From positions 1 to 64,000 of the forward strand of contig JAIDHX010000052.1 of assembly GCA_029053015.1 (NCBI GenBank): 64,000 nucleotides of DNA. Reading direction: 5' to 3'. A model generated the notes under the pieces. The model had not been told where the DNA came from, made no database searches, and worked only from the letters and a program-made list of their open reading frames with translations. How positions within the stretch are numbered: position 1 is the first letter of the stretch; the number at the start of each line of letters is the position of its first letter. The translations under genes were made by a program, and so were the position numbers. The stretch comes from Lachnospiraceae bacterium. Lineage in GTDB: Bacteria > Bacillota > Clostridia > Lachnospirales > Lachnospiraceae. Of the stretch, positions 49,335 to 59,766 are shown one piece after another.

Positions 49335-52256
49335 TTATCCGACGAGATTTTCCACCTTTTCAAACAAATCGCCCGCTTCGGTGATTTTCTCGGCATTACC
49401 CACAACGCAGAAACAATCATCCTCCATAAACGCCCTGATATACGCCGCCGTGTCTTTCAGCTTATCCGGCGTTGTGCCGAGCAGTTCATCCCTTTCCTTC
49501 TGCAAATCCGCATCCGTCATATCCGTCATATAGCCGCCTAAGGAGAAGGTACCCTTTGTAGCAGGCGTCATCGGCACATCCAGCTCGCTTATGGCGCCGA
49601 TGATAAACTGGGTCATCACCCTTTCATCGGCCTCAAAAGAAGCAATATAATCCGCCGCCTTCTCGTAGACCTCTATGGTATTCTGCAAATTCGGGTCGCG
49701 GTAGGATACAAAATAGCTGTCCCCCTGCCTGCCGAAGCCGCACATACAGCCGTAAGCGCCGCCCTTGACACGAACCTGGTTCCAGAGATAGTCATAGCCC
49801 ATCATCACCTTAAGCACCTTGAGTGAACCGTCATAAGGAAGGCCTTTTTTCTTGAAATTGCCGGCACGGCATACGTACTGTACCTGCCCGGGCGTCTTAT
49901 AGCCCTCCTTCTCTTTCTGCAGCGTCACTTCAAAATGTCCTGCTTCCACTTCGTTCTGATAGAGCGAAGCCTTCAGGGTTTCTATCATTGCCGGAAGCTT
50001 ATCTGCTATTTCGCTGCTTCCCGTAAAGTCCACCATCAGATTTTCCGGTCTGAAAATGATTGCCGCAAGCTCCGCAAGCTTCGCGGAAATGTCTTCCGCC
50101 TCTTTGTCAAAGTCCGCATTCAGCTTTTCTACCAGCCTGTAAAATGCAATGCCGGAAAGCAGCTCGTTGTATGCGGCAATCTTCGATATGCCGGAAAGCG
50201 CCCTTATCATCGCGACACTGTGACCTGCGGATATCATCTGTCCCTGCATTCTGGACTTGCCCTCCGCCAGTATCTCCTTTATCCTCTTTTTATCCGTAAA
50301 ATCAGAGGTCATCATGATTTCCCGCATCAATTCAATGGCTTCTTCCAGATTCTCATAGAGTACTTTGGTCTTTAATTCCATGGTCACTGTATGCTTCTGC
50401 TCGTCACGTACATTGCCGTAAACATTGACATCTGCGGATATGCCGCCTGTTTTGATGTTGGATTCGTTAAACAGCTCCGCATAGGAATAGTGCTCCGTAT
50501 TTAAGAGCATCAGCGTTCCTTTCAGGATGCCAAGGTACGGGAACAGCCTCTCAGGCACCTTATCCAGTTTGAACATCAGGCGCAGATAGCCGATTCCATT
50601 GGTAAATAAATCGTGGAAAAGGAAATCTGTCTCTCCGATTTTTCGCAGGTCGTTGACAAAAACAGCAGCCTCTTTTTTGATATCCTTTACAGTGAGCATG
50701 GGAATCTTGGCAAGATTCTCCTCCGTATCCGGCGTATCCTGATACTCTTTTAATGCCTTTGTCTTTGCAATCAAAGCCTCTAAGCTCTCCTCTGAAAGCC
50801 CCGCTTTGTATGCGGCAAGCTGCTCTTTTAACTCCTTCTCCCTCTTTTCCGTAAGACCTTTCTTCGGCAGAAGCACTACTATGGATTTGTGTGGATTGTC
50901 AATCAGGTATTGTTTCACAAGTCCTTCAAAATATCCGGTGTCCACTTTTTTGCGAAGTGCAGCAAAGGTCTCGTTTGCCTCCACATGGATAAAAGGCTTG
51001 TTGTCATCGTAAAGCCAGCTGTCCAGCATACGCATGCCGTACATCAGTCCTTTCGGATAACGTCCGAAATCTGCCTCCCTGTATTCAAATTCATAATAAT
51101 TCAAGCCTGCAAGCAGCGCCTTTTTATCGAAGCCCTTCTCTGCAATTTCTCCCAGCACCTTGTGAATAATGGCAAGGAACTCCTCTTCCTTTTCGGCAGC
51201 TGCATTTTTGGATACAATACTGAAATAGGGCTGCTTGATGCCGTTGTCATAGATACTGTAGATATCCGTGCCGATGCCGGCATCCGTAAGCGCCTGCTTT
51301 AAGGGTGCGCCCGGAGCTGAGCACAGTGCGTAGTCGAGCACCTGGAACGCCACATAAAGCTCTTTGTCCAGTGTATCTCCCACGGACATGCTGTATGCAA
51401 AATAGGCTTTTTCCTTCTCGTCCTCTTCATCGCCTATGGGGTATTCCTTTTCCACCCTGTTTAATGCCTCGGGCACAGGCTGGCTCTGCACGCTGGAATC
51501 CACCTGACGCTCCTCAAAATGGGAAAGGTATTCTTTGTCAATATAATCCAGTTTTTCCGCCATATCCATATCGCCGTAGAGGTAAATATAGCTGTTGGAA
51601 GGATGGTAATAGCTTCTGTGGAAATTCAAAAATTCCTCATAGGAAAGCTTCGGAATATCCTGCGGGTCGCCGCCCGACTCAAAACTGTAGGTAGTATCCG
51701 GATACAGGGAATTGCTCAGTTCCCTGATAAGCACCTCGTCCGGCGAGGAAAAAGCGCCCTTCATTTCATTGTAAACCACGCCGTTTAAAGTAAGCGGCTC
51801 CTCTTTATCGGAAAGCTCATAATGCCAGCCTTCCTGCATAAAGATCTTTTCTTCTTTGTAAATATTGGGATAAAATACGGCATCCAGATACACATGCATC
51901 AGATTTTGAAAATCCTTATCATTGCAGCTTGCCACCGGGTACAGGGTCTTGTCCGGATATGTCATCGCATTTAAGAAGGTGTTGAGCGAACCCTTTACCA
52001 GCTCCACAAAAGGATCCTTCACCGGAAAATGCTCCGAGCCGCACAGCACGGAATGTTCCAGAATATGCGCCACACCGGTGCTGTTCACGGGCGTTGTACG
52101 GAATCCCACATAAAACACCTTATTGTCATCATCATTGGACAAAAGCGCAACCCTTGCCCCTGTCTTTTTGTGCCGTAACAGATAGCTCTCGGAGTTTAAA
52201 TCCGCAATGGTTCTCCTCTCTATCAGTTCATAGCTTGTCAGTTCTTCTACTTTCAT
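49335..52256 (-). CDS. M16C family zinc peptidase (presequence-protease-like)
   Basis: The 973-residue protein is a fused insulinase-type metallopeptidase with four M16 domains. The inverted zinc motif H-x-x-E-H is HILEH (His64, Glu67, His68), and the distal Glu lies in YNEMKGAFSSPDE. The C-terminal half has the Arg-Tyr pair region VRVKGGAYGCMCGFGRQGDSYF, typical of M16C. Bacterial members degrade short peptides in the cytoplasm. ATG at 52256 follows AGGAAAGGGA. It follows a hypothetical gene by 31 bases. Confidence 0.94.
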   Translation of the reverse strand: MKVEELTSYELIERRTIADLNSESYLLRHKKTGARVALLSNDDDNKVFYVGFRTTPVNSTGVAHILEHSVLCGSEHFPVKDPFVELVKGSLNTFLNAMTYPDKTLYPVASCNDKDFQNLMHVYLDAVFYPNIYKEEKIFMQEGWHYELSDKEEPLTLNGVVYNEMKGAFSSPDEVLIRELSNSLYPDTTYSFESGGDPQDIPKLSYEEFLNFHRSYYHPSNSYIYLYGDMDMAEKLDYIDKEYLSHFEERQVDSSVQSQPVPEALNRVEKEYPIGDEEDEKEKAYFAYSMSVGDTLDKELYVAFQVLDYALCSAPGAPLKQALTDAGIGTDIYSIYDNGIKQPYFSIVSKNAAAEKEEEFLAIIHKVLGEIAEKGFDKKALLAGLNYYEFEYREADFGRYPKGLMYGMRMLDSWLYDDNKPFIHVEANETFAALRKKVDTGYFEGLVKQYLIDNPHKSIVVLLPKKGLTEKREKELKEQLAAYKAGLSEESLEALIAKTKALKEYQDTPDTEENLAKIPMLTVKDIKKEAAVFVNDLRKIGETDFLFHDLFTNGIGYLRLMFKLDKVPERLFPYLGILKGTLMLLNTEHYSYAELFNESNIKTGGISADVNVYGNVRDEQKHTVTMELKTKVLYENLEEAIELMREIMMTSDFTDKKRIKEILAEGKSRMQGQMISAGHSVAMIRALSGISKIAAYNELLSGIAFYRLVEKLNADFDKEAEDISAKLAELAAIIFRPENLMVDFTGSSEIADKLPAMIETLKASLYQNEVEAGHFEVTLQKEKEGYKTPGQVQYVCRAGNFKKKGLPYDGSLKVLKVMMGYDYLWNQVRVKGGAYGCMCGFGRQGDSYFVSYRDPNLQNTIEVYEKAADYIASFEADERVMTQFIIGAISELDVPMTPATKGTFSLGGYMTDMTDADLQKERDELLGTTPDKLKDTAAYIRAFMEDDCFCVVGNAEKITEAGDLFEKVENLVG

Positions 52257-52287
52257 CTTTTTCCCTTTCCTCTCTTTTATTGATATT

Positions 52288-52710
52288 TTATACAGTCGCC
52301 GCAAGAGCCAGTTTGGAAAAAGCAATTTCCTGTATCAGGACTCCTTTTTCCTCTTTTTCCTCCGGCGGTATTTTCACAAAATCCCTAAGCGCCAGTGTCC
52401 GGGTCGCATACTCCCGCTTCCCCTTATTTATTAATCCTTTTTTTTCTTCCAGAATACTGATTTTTACCCTTGTCTTTAACTGTAAAAAAGTCTGATAGGC
52501 AAAGCCCTGTCCTGTCATATAATAGAAATGGCTTTCCAGTGACAAGTCCTCGCCGGCAAGCTCCGGCTTAATATACCGGTTTATCAGTGATTTAATTTTA
52601 AACGGGATTCTCTCGTCCTCTATCAGCTCTTCGTATGTATATTTTGCCCCAAGATAGACATTCGAGATATCCTGCATGATATATTTATAATCCGTACTGC
52701 CAGCACTCAT
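52288..52710 (-). CDS. Conserved protein of unknown function
   Basis: The 140-residue protein is soluble and basic-acidic mixed, with YIMQDISNVYLGAKYTYEEL at the start and VKISILEEKKGLINKGKREY in the middle. No family is recognised and no signal or membrane segment is seen. It lies between the sigma-like gene (55 bases) and the peptidase (31 bases), all on the same strand, so it is likely part of their operon. Confidence 0.6.
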   Translation of the reverse strand: MSAGSTDYKYIMQDISNVYLGAKYTYEELIEDERIPFKIKSLINRYIKPELAGEDLSLESHFYYMTGQGFAYQTFLQLKTRVKISILEEKKGLINKGKREYATRTLALRDFVKIPPEEKEEKGVLIQEIAFSKLALAATV

Positions 52711-52765
52711 CTATAATCTCCATTCAAAAGCGGTTGTAAATCCAATCTTCTGCAAAGCGCCGAAA

Positions 52766-53524
52766 TTACGCGCCGTCCGTGCCTTCCAAATCCTCTATTT
52801 TGCCGCCGCTGATACGAACCGCCTCCTTGATTGCCTGCACCGACAGACTGCCCTCCGCCGCAAGCTCTTCCACCGTGACCTTGCGCCCGTAGTCCTCTGC
52901 AAGCTCTCTGGCCGCGTCCGCCACCTTGTTGACCTTATCCGCAATCTTTTTGTCCTTTTTGCTCTCAGCGGCATTTTCCGCCACATGGCTTTCCATCGCA
53001 TCCATAATCTGCTTTGCCAGAAACGCCTCTGCCTCTGCGGCATCCTGCACGCCGCTCTGCGCCGTACCCAGTGCTTTTACGCCGACTGCCGCGGCAACAT
53101 TTCCTTCCCCGATTAAATCTTCCAAAAGCACGCCCTGTCCGGCGTACAGCCTCGCCATATCTGCAATCTGCGGCAGAAATAACTCCAGAAGCCGCTGTTT
53201 GGCCTCTTCCTCTCCTTTGACTGCCGCCAGAAGAACCGCTTCTCTTTCCTCCCCGCCGACGGCGGCAAGTCCGGAAATCTCCTCTAGATACAGCTTCAGA
53301 TAGTCCTTCTCCTCACGGGACAGGTTTTCATCGGCATCGAATGGCTCTCCCACGCCAATACCGTTCTTCTGCAGGTAGTCATGTACCATATCCATTTTTT
53401 CGGCTTCCAGATGAAAATCAACAAATGCCTCCTCTACCTGCTCCTCTGACAAAAAATTTCCCTGCTCCTTCGCAAGCTCCTTAAGCTCCGCCAGCTTACC
53501 GGCAAACAACGCTTCTTTTTCCAT
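52766..53524 (-). CDS. Sigma-70-like protein lacking DNA-recognition regions
   Basis: The 252-residue protein resembles the first half of RpoD. Residues 11-57 look like region 1.1 and 73-103 like region 1.2 (DYLKLYLEEISGL). Residues 104-150 match regions 2.1-2.2 (EEAKQRLLELFLPQIADMARLYAG, LLEDLIGEGNVAAA, read in parts), the core-polymerase contact. Residues 151-181, where regions 2.3-2.4 should hold the aromatic melting residues, are Ala/Gln-rich with none of them. Residues 192-240 resemble region 3 (KVADAARELAEDYGRKVTVEEL). Region 4 is absent. It may bind polymerase without promoter reading; function is inferred only. ATG at 53524 follows GAGG. Confidence 0.7.
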   Translation of the reverse strand: MEKEALFAGKLAELKELAKEQGNFLSEEQVEEAFVDFHLEAEKMDMVHDYLQKNGIGVGEPFDADENLSREEKDYLKLYLEEISGLAAVGGEEREAVLLAAVKGEEEAKQRLLELFLPQIADMARLYAGQGVLLEDLIGEGNVAAAVGVKALGTAQSGVQDAAEAEAFLAKQIMDAMESHVAENAAESKKDKKIADKVNKVADAARELAEDYGRKVTVEELAAEGSLSVQAIKEAVRISGGKIEDLEGTDGA

Positions 53525-53541
53525 GTAATCCTCACTTTCGC

Positions 53542-54459
53542 CTATAAGACATGCTGATGAGTGAACAAATGCTCCTGACAATATTCATAGTTGCCATTGC
53601 ACTTGGAGCAGAACCGGAATTCCAGTTCAGGGTCTGACTCATCCGTCCTGCCGCAAATGGCACACTTGTGCTTTGTGACCGCCATACTCCTGTGCACCTC
53701 GCGCCTGTACTCGTACTGCCGCTTTATCTGCTTCGGGCTGCGGATAATCCGATTTCTCGAAGTAAAGAAAAATACAATAAAGTTGAGCAGTGAGGACAGT
53801 ATGGCAATACGCAAAAATAAGTTAAAATCAATGGTAAGGAGCCCATTGCTCCATATATTGCCTTTGCTTCCGATCAATTCAAAGCCAAGGATAACCGCAT
53901 CAACAATGCCCAGCCATTTTACCTTGATAGGTATCAGGAACATCAAAAGCACCTGTACATCAGGGAAGGTCGCCGCAAAAGCAAGGAAAATGGACATATT
54001 GATATAATACGTGCTGAAATATATGGAGCCTACCCGGAAAATCTCTTTTTCCAGCCCCAGACCGCTGGAAAGCAGCCATGCATCTTTAAAAAAGAGATAG
54101 CTCACTCCCATGGCAATAAAGCTGCCCAGCACGGTAAACAGCATGCCGGAAAAAATGTATACATTGTAACGGTAGGTGCCCCATGTGCGCTCCAATGTCG
54201 TCCCGATGGACCAGTAGAAATACAGCATAATCAGCGTCGTAAAAATATTGCCCATGGGAGGCGGCACCAGTATCCAGCTCACCAGACGCCACACCTGCCC
54301 ATGCAGAATCTCATAGGGATTCAGCGTCAGAAGATACAGCAGATTTCCGCTGAGAAGCTGCATGATATACCCGGCTGCATAGCACGCTATCAGCACCGTA
54401 GACAGGTTCGGGATTGCGTATTTTCCGAATTTCTTTTCAAACCGACTCATTGGTCTCAT
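53542..54459 (-). CDS. Rhomboid-like membrane protein with a zinc-ribbon tail
   Basis: The 305-residue protein has six hydrophobic segments and the rhomboid entry motif HGQVWRLVSWILVPP with a long loop and IGTTLERTWGTYRYNVYIFSG. The G-x-S-G serine and the catalytic His are not found, so it looks like an inactive rhomboid. The cytosolic tail carries Cys266, Cys269, Cys284, Cys287, Cys294 and His297 (CAIC...CSKC...C-x2-H), which fits a zinc ribbon. It starts behind GGAGG and a promoter at 54504-54532. The sigma-like gene follows 17 bases later. Confidence 0.7.
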   Translation of the reverse strand: MRPMSRFEKKFGKYAIPNLSTVLIACYAAGYIMQLLSGNLLYLLTLNPYEILHGQVWRLVSWILVPPPMGNIFTTLIMLYFYWSIGTTLERTWGTYRYNVYIFSGMLFTVLGSFIAMGVSYLFFKDAWLLSSGLGLEKEIFRVGSIYFSTYYINMSIFLAFAATFPDVQVLLMFLIPIKVKWLGIVDAVILGFELIGSKGNIWSNGLLTIDFNLFLRIAILSSLLNFIVFFFTSRNRIIRSPKQIKRQYEYRREVHRSMAVTKHKCAICGRTDESDPELEFRFCSKCNGNYEYCQEHLFTHQHVL

Positions 54460-54503
54460 ATAAATCCTCCACTTGGGTCATTTCAAAATAAATGACTGCA
54501 TAT

Positions 54504-54532
54504 ATTCTAACATTCCTAATTTCCAAAGTAAA
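54504..54532 (-). promoter_or_regulatory. Promoter of the rhomboid-sigma-like operon
   Basis: On the minus strand TTTACT (54527-54532), a 17-base spacer and TAGAAT (54504-54509), about 45 bases before the start. Confidence 0.55.
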
Positions 54533-54616
54533 CCAATACGCCAATTTTTCATATAAATTTTGGAAAAGTTTTATATTTTTCCCTGCCTTTATTTGAAAAG
54601 ATTCATGCGTTGTTCG

Positions 54617-54645
54617 TTGCAATTTGTCGTTTCCTGTCGTATAAT
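54617..54645 (+). promoter_or_regulatory. Promoter of the giant activase gene
   Basis: TTGCAA (54617-54622), a 17-base spacer and TATAAT (54640-54645), about 65 bases before ATG 54710. Confidence 0.65.
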
Positions 54646-54709
54646 ATACGTGTTTGTGCGGTTGGATTAACGTCTGCACAGGAATAAAAAATAAAAAGGA
54701 ATGATTCTT

Positions 54710-57700
54710 ATGACATATACGCTCGGTATCGATATCGGCTCCACCACAGTCAAGATTGCAATTCTTGATGAACAGCATACCATTCTGTTCTCCGATTACG
54801 AAAGACATTTTGCCAATATCAGGGAAACTCTTTCTTCCCTTTTGCAGAAAGCATATGACAAGCTCGGAAATATCACGGTGCATCCCATGATTACCGGTTC
54901 CGGCGGTCTGACACTTGCCAATCATCTGGGCGTTCCCTTTACGCAGGAGGTAATTGCTGTTGCCACCTCTTTAAAAGAGCTTGCGCCCCTGACGGACGTT
55001 GCCATTGAGCTGGGCGGCGAGGACGCCAAAATCATCTATTTCGAAGGCGGAAATGTCGAACAGCGTATGAACGGTATCTGCGCCGGCGGCACCGGTTCCT
55101 TTATCGACCAGATGGCGTCCCTGATACAGACGGACGCTTCCGGCCTTAATGAGTATGCCAAAAATTACCAGTCCCTATACACCATCGCCGCGCGCTGCGG
55201 TGTGTTCGCAAAGACAGACATCCAGCCCTTAATCAACGAGGGCGCTACCAAGGAGGATTTGTCCGCTTCCATTTTTCAGGCAGTGGTAAACCAGACTATC
55301 AGCGGTCTTGCCTGCGGCAAACCCATCAGGGGACATGTTGCCTTCCTCGGCGGCCCCCTGCATTTTCTTTCCGAATTGAAAGCTGCCTTTATCCGCACTC
55401 TGAAATTGGATGACGAACATATTATAGATACGGATAACTCGCACCTTTTTGCGGCGATTGGATCCGCTTTACATGCAAAAGAAGAAATTTTTTACACGAT
55501 GGAGGAAATGGTGGGCAAGCTTTCCTCCGAAATCAAGATGGAATTTGAAGTAGAGCGTATGGAACCTCTCTTTGAAAACAAAGAATCTTACGAAGCGTTT
55601 CAGGAACGCCACAGCAGGCACCATGTAAAGACTGCGGACCTCGCTTCTTATAAGGGTGAAGCCTTTCTCGGTATCGATGCAGGCTCCACCACCACTAAGA
55701 TTGCGCTGGTTTCCAAGGACGGCGAACTGCTCTACTCCTTCTACAGCGGAAACGACGGCAGCCCTTTGCATACTGCCATCCGCTCTTTAAAAGAAATCTA
55801 CTCCCTTCTTCCGGAAGGCGTTCACATTGTGCGCGCCTGCTCTACGGGCTATGGCGAAGCGCTGATGAAAGCCGCCTTTCTGTTGGACGACGGGGAAGTG
55901 GAAACCGTCGCGCACTACTATGCCGCCGCCTTCTTTAATCCCGATGTGGACTGCATCCTTGACATCGGCGGACAGGACATGAAGTGCATCAAAATCAAAA
56001 ACAACACCGTAGACAGCGTGCAGCTCAACGAGGCATGTTCTTCCGGCTGCGGTTCCTTTATCGAAACCTTTGCAAAGTCCTTAAATTATTCCGTGCAGGA
56101 TTTTGCCGAGGCGGCTCTTTTTGCCGCACACCCGATTGATTTGGGCACCCGCTGTACGGTTTTCATGAATTCCAAGGTAAAGCAGGCACAGAAGGAAGGC
56201 GCTTCCGTCGCGGATATTTCCGCCGGACTGGCCTACTCCGTGATTAAAAACGCCCTGTTTAAGGTTATCAAGGTTTCCGACGCTTCCTCCCTGGGCAGAA
56301 ATATCGTTGTGCAGGGCGGTACCTTCTACAATGACGCCGTCTTGAGAAGCTTTGAAAAAATTGCAGGCTGCGAGGCAGTCCGTCCGGATATCGCAGGTAT
56401 CATGGGCGCATTCGGCGCGGCGCTGATTGCAAGGGAACGGTTCGAAGCAGGCTATGAAACCACCATGCTCTCCTTCCAAAAAATCTGCGATCTGCAGTTT
56501 GAGACCAGCATGGCGAAATGCCGCGGCTGTACCAACAACTGCCGCCTCACCATCAACAAATTTTCCGGCGGCAGACAGTATATCTCCGGCAACCGCTGTG
56601 AGCGGGGTCTGGGCAAGGACAAGACCACGAGCGATGTGCCGAACCTTTTTGACTACAAATTAAAACGGCTCTTCTCCTACGAACCGCTCTCTCCCGACAA
56701 GGCAAAGCGCGGGCCGGTAGGTATTCCGAGAGTGCTCAATATGTACGAAAATTACCCCTTCTGGTTTACCTTCTTTACGAAGTTAGGGTATCAGGTTGTG
56801 CTTTCACCCGCCTCCAACCGGAAGATTTACGAGCTGGGCATCGAATCCATTCCCAGCGAATCTGAATGCTACCCTGCCAAGCTGGCACACGGGCATGTGA
56901 CATGGCTGATCAAACAGAACATTCCCTTTATCTTCTATCCCGCCCTGTTCTACGAGCGCGATGAGGTAGAGGGCGCCAACAACCATTACAACTGTCCCAT
57001 CGTCACCTCCTACTCTGAAAACATCAAGAACAACGTGGAGGAAATCGGACGGGGCGAGGTCGTATTCCGCAATCCCTTTATGTCCTTTAAGTCTCCTGAG
57101 ACGATTGCTGCGGCACTCATCAAGGAATTTAAAGAGCTTCCCGCACAAGAAGTAAAGGAAGCGGTTGCTGCGGCTTGGGCAGAACAGTCTGCCGCAAGAG
57201 AGGATATGAAGAAAAAAGGTGAGGAAACACTTCGCTGGATGCACGAAAACAAAAAGCGCGGTATCGTTTTAGCAGGACGCCCCTACCATGTGGATCAGGA
57301 AATCAACCACGGTATTCCCGAGCTGATTACCTCCTACGGCATCGCGGTTCTGACAGAGGATTCTATCTCACACTTAGGCTGTCCGGAACGTCCGCTGATT
57401 GTTTCCGACCAGTGGATGTACCATTCCCGCCTGTATGCGGCGGCAAGTTATGTCAAGACCACGGAGGATCTTGACCTGATTCAGCTAAATTCCTTCGGCT
57501 GCGGACTGGACGCCGTCACCACCGACCAGGTGAACGACATCCTCTCCGGCTCCGACAAAATATATACTTGTTTGAAAATCGACGAAGTAAACAACTTGGG
57601 CGCGGCACGTATCCGTATCCGCTCTCTTTTGTCCGCTCTCCGCGTCAGGGAGAAGCAGGCAAAGCAGCGGACGCTGCACTCCTCCGCCATAAACAAAGTA

Positions 57701-58933
57701 TCTTTTACGGAGGATATGCGGAAAAGCTACACGATACTCTGCCCGCAGATGTCACCCATTCACTTTGAGGTATTGGAGCCTGCCTTCAATGCCTGCGGCT
57801 ACAATTTTGTCGTATTAAACAATGACAATAAGCACTCCGTGGATATGGGATTAAAATACGTCAACAACGACGCCTGCTATCCTTCTCTTCTGGTGGTAGG
57901 ACAGATTATGGAAGCGCTGCTTTCCGGCAAATACGACTTAAACCGTACCGCCATCATTATGTCCCAGACGGGCGGCGGCTGCCGTGCAACCAACTATATC
58001 GGCTTTATCCGCCGTGCGCTGGAAAAGGCTGATATGGCACAGATACCCGTTATTTCCCTGAATCTGGCGGGCATCGAGAGCAATCCCGGCTTCCACTTAA
58101 ATGCAGACATGCTGATGCGCGCTGCCTATGGCGCCGTCTTTGGCGACATCTTTATGCGCTGCGTCTACCGGATGCGCCCCTACGAAAAAGAAGCGGGAAG
58201 CGTCGATGCCGTTCACAAAAAATGGCTGAAAACCGCACAGGAATTTGTCTCCGGCAGGCATTTGAATTTCTTCCGCTTTAACCGTCTCTGCCGTGAGATG
58301 GTAAGAGATTTTGACGCTATTCCCATTCACGAGGACTTAAAGAAACCCCGCGTGGGCATTGTCGGAGAAATTCTGGTGAAGTTCTCTCCCGCCGGCAACA
58401 ACCATCTCGTGGAGCTTTTGGAATCAGAAGGCGCAGAGGCAGTTATGCCCGACCTGATCGACTTTATGCTCTACTGCTTCTACAACCAGATATACAAAGC
58501 TGAGGAACTGGGCATGAGCAAAAAAGCAGCGCGCATTTCTTCCCTCGGCATATGGGCGATTGAAAAGCTGCGCGGCGCCGCTGCAAAGGAATTAAAAAAG
58601 AGCCGGCACTTTACGCCGCCCGCCCATATACGCGACTTGGTAAAATATGCGGAGCCCATCGTGTCCATCGGCAATCAGACCGGCGAGGGCTGGTTCCTAA
58701 CCGGCGAAATGGTGGAGCTGATTCACAGCGGCGTACCCAATATCGTATGCTGCCAGCCCTTCGGCTGCCTGCCCAACCATGTGGTCGGCAAGGGCGTTAT
58801 CAAAGAGCTGCGCAGACAGTATCCGGCTTCCAATATTGTCGCCGTCGATTATGATCCCGGCGCAAGCGAGGTAAACCAGTTAAACCGTATCAAGCTTATG
58901 CTCTCCACCGCGGTTACCAATCTGGAATCTTAA
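54710..58933 (+). CDS. Fused acyl-CoA dehydratase activase-like protein (double BadFG, HgdB-like)
   Basis: The 1407-residue protein has two ATPase domains of the BcrAD/BadFG type. The first (about 1-300) shows [16 protein letters not shown] and [12 protein letters not shown]. The second (about 320-600) shows [16 protein letters not shown] and [12 protein letters not shown]. These folds bind ATP and a 4Fe-4S cluster in activases of 2-hydroxyacyl-CoA dehydratases. A Cys-rich patch (about 605-635; [28 protein letters not shown]) and a DUF2229/HgdB-like region (about 650-1400; [28 protein letters not shown]) follow. Such fused proteins are common in Clostridia and their substrate is unknown. The ATG at 54710 follows AAAGGA. 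It is a single-gene unit with its own promoter and terminator. Confidence 0.9.
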   Translation: MTYTLGIDIGSTTVKIAILDEQHTILFSDYERHFANIRETLSSLLQKAYDKLGNITVHPMITGSGGLTLANHLGVPFTQEVIAVATSLKELAPLTDVAIELGGEDAKIIYFEGGNVEQRMNGICAGGTGSFIDQMASLIQTDASGLNEYAKNYQSLYTIAARCGVFAKTDIQPLINEGATKEDLSASIFQAVVNQTISGLACGKPIRGHVAFLGGPLHFLSELKAAFIRTLKLDDEHIIDTDNSHLFAAIGSALHAKEEIFYTMEEMVGKLSSEIKMEFEVERMEPLFENKESYEAFQERHSRHHVKTADLASYKGEAFLGIDAGSTTTKIALVSKDGELLYSFYSGNDGSPLHTAIRSLKEIYSLLPEGVHIVRACSTGYGEALMKAAFLLDDGEVETVAHYYAAAFFNPDVDCILDIGGQDMKCIKIKNNTVDSVQLNEACSSGCGSFIETFAKSLNYSVQDFAEAALFAAHPIDLGTRCTVFMNSKVKQAQKEGASVADISAGLAYSVIKNALFKVIKVSDASSLGRNIVVQGGTFYNDAVLRSFEKIAGCEAVRPDIAGIMGAFGAALIARERFEAGYETTMLSFQKICDLQFETSMAKCRGCTNNCRLTINKFSGGRQYISGNRCERGLGKDKTTSDVPNLFDYKLKRLFSYEPLSPDKAKRGPVGIPRVLNMYENYPFWFTFFTKLGYQVVLSPASNRKIYELGIESIPSESECYPAKLAHGHVTWLIKQNIPFIFYPALFYERDEVEGANNHYNCPIVTSYSENIKNNVEEIGRGEVVFRNPFMSFKSPETIAAALIKEFKELPAQEVKEAVAAAWAEQSAAREDMKKKGEETLRWMHENKKRGIVLAGRPYHVDQEINHGIPELITSYGIAVLTEDSISHLGCPERPLIVSDQWMYHSRLYAAASYVKTTEDLDLIQLNSFGCGLDAVTTDQVNDILSGSDKIYTCLKIDEVNNLGAARIRIRSLLSALRVREKQAKQRTLHSSAINKVSFTEDMRKSYTILCPQMSPIHFEVLEPAFNACGYNFVVLNNDNKHSVDMGLKYVNNDACYPSLLVVGQIMEALLSGKYDLNRTAIIMSQTGGGCRATNYIGFIRRALEKADMAQIPVISLNLAGIESNPGFHLNADMLMRAAYGAVFGDIFMRCVYRMRPYEKEAGSVDAVHKKWLKTAQEFVSGRHLNFFRFNRLCREMVRDFDAIPIHEDLKKPRVGIVGEILVKFSPAGNNHLVELLESEGAEAVMPDLIDFMLYCFYNQIYKAEELGMSKKAARISSLGIWAIEKLRGAAAKELKKSRHFTPPAHIRDLVKYAEPIVSIGNQTGEGWFLTGEMVELIHSGVPNIVCCQPFGCLPNHVVGKGVIKELRRQYPASNIVAVDYDPGASEVNQLNRIKLMLSTAVTNLES

Positions 58934-58956
58934 AAGAGAATACTGCACTCTATATA

Positions 58957-59008
58957 AAAAAAGTCTGCTGTAATAGATGAAGCTTCATCTCATACAGCAG
59001 ACTTTTTT
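58957..59008. terminator. Bidirectional terminator between activase and ABC permease
   Basis: A 16-bp stem AAAAAAGTCTGCTGTA with TACAGCAGACTTTTTT encloses a second perfect palindrome AGATGAAGCTTCATCT. A-run and U-run on either side serve both convergent transcripts. Confidence 0.85.
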
Positions 59009-59019
59009 ATATCATGTTT

Positions 59020-59748
59020 TTATACCGTCACTGCTCTTTTTCTGGTAATCAGCCATGCCAGCAATATCAGGACTGCGCCTATTGCCACTATGAAGGCCGC
59101 CTGCCATACTTCTGCCAGATTGAAAAATCCTTTTCCTACCCCTATCAGCCACAAAATTACTGCATTTTTGTTTTCGACCGCCTTTGTGATACTCCTCGAA
59201 AGTATGCCAACCAAGATACAGATTCCCCAAACAAACCACATAAGCTTGTTTCCGAATTTCAGGAACAAAGCGCCAAGTATCAGGCGCAGCACCGCCAGTC
59301 CCAACACATATGCCATGATTACGCGAAAATCAAGCAAAACATCCTCTGTCGCCACATAACGCTCCACATCTCTGTAAACCAGCCATCCAAACCCTTTCTC
59401 CACTGCTAAAAATACAAGGATTGCCGCCATGCTGACCAAATTATTGATCACTGCTCCCACAAAGTTGGTAATGTAAAACTCTTTTCTGGTTCGTCCCATG
59501 GACACCATCATATTAAAGTTTGAAGCATAGCCTAACATACCCATTATGACGCCTACCATCACACAGCCGACCACCGCCATCACCGTCCCCAGCAGGAACC
59601 ACACCTTCTCCTCTTCACCTGACATGCCGACCTTTACGATAAACAGCATAAACAGACTTCCCAAAACGCCGAATATAAGTACCATGGAAAGCTGTGCAAA
59701 CAGCTCTTCCTGCAAAGAACGCCATGTGTTTTTTATCTGCCCGCTCAT
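59020..59748 (-). CDS. ABC-2-type permease (second permease)
   Basis: The 242-residue protein has about six membrane segments and no enzyme motif. A loop carries SMGRTRKEFYITNF, the R-x-x-F-Y/F pattern seen in ABC-2 permeases of GntR-controlled operons. It is the last gene of gntR-ATPase-permease-permease. GGAGGAG precedes the ATG. Substrate unknown. Confidence 0.75.
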   Translation of the reverse strand: MSGQIKNTWRSLQEELFAQLSMVLIFGVLGSLFMLFIVKVGMSGEEEKVWFLLGTVMAVVGCVMVGVIMGMLGYASNFNMMVSMGRTRKEFYITNFVGAVINNLVSMAAILVFLAVEKGFGWLVYRDVERYVATEDVLLDFRVIMAYVLGLAVLRLILGALFLKFGNKLMWFVWGICILVGILSRSITKAVENKNAVILWLIGVGKGFFNLAEVWQAAFIVAIGAVLILLAWLITRKRAVTV

Positions 59749-59766
59749 TCTTCTCCTCCTTCTCCT

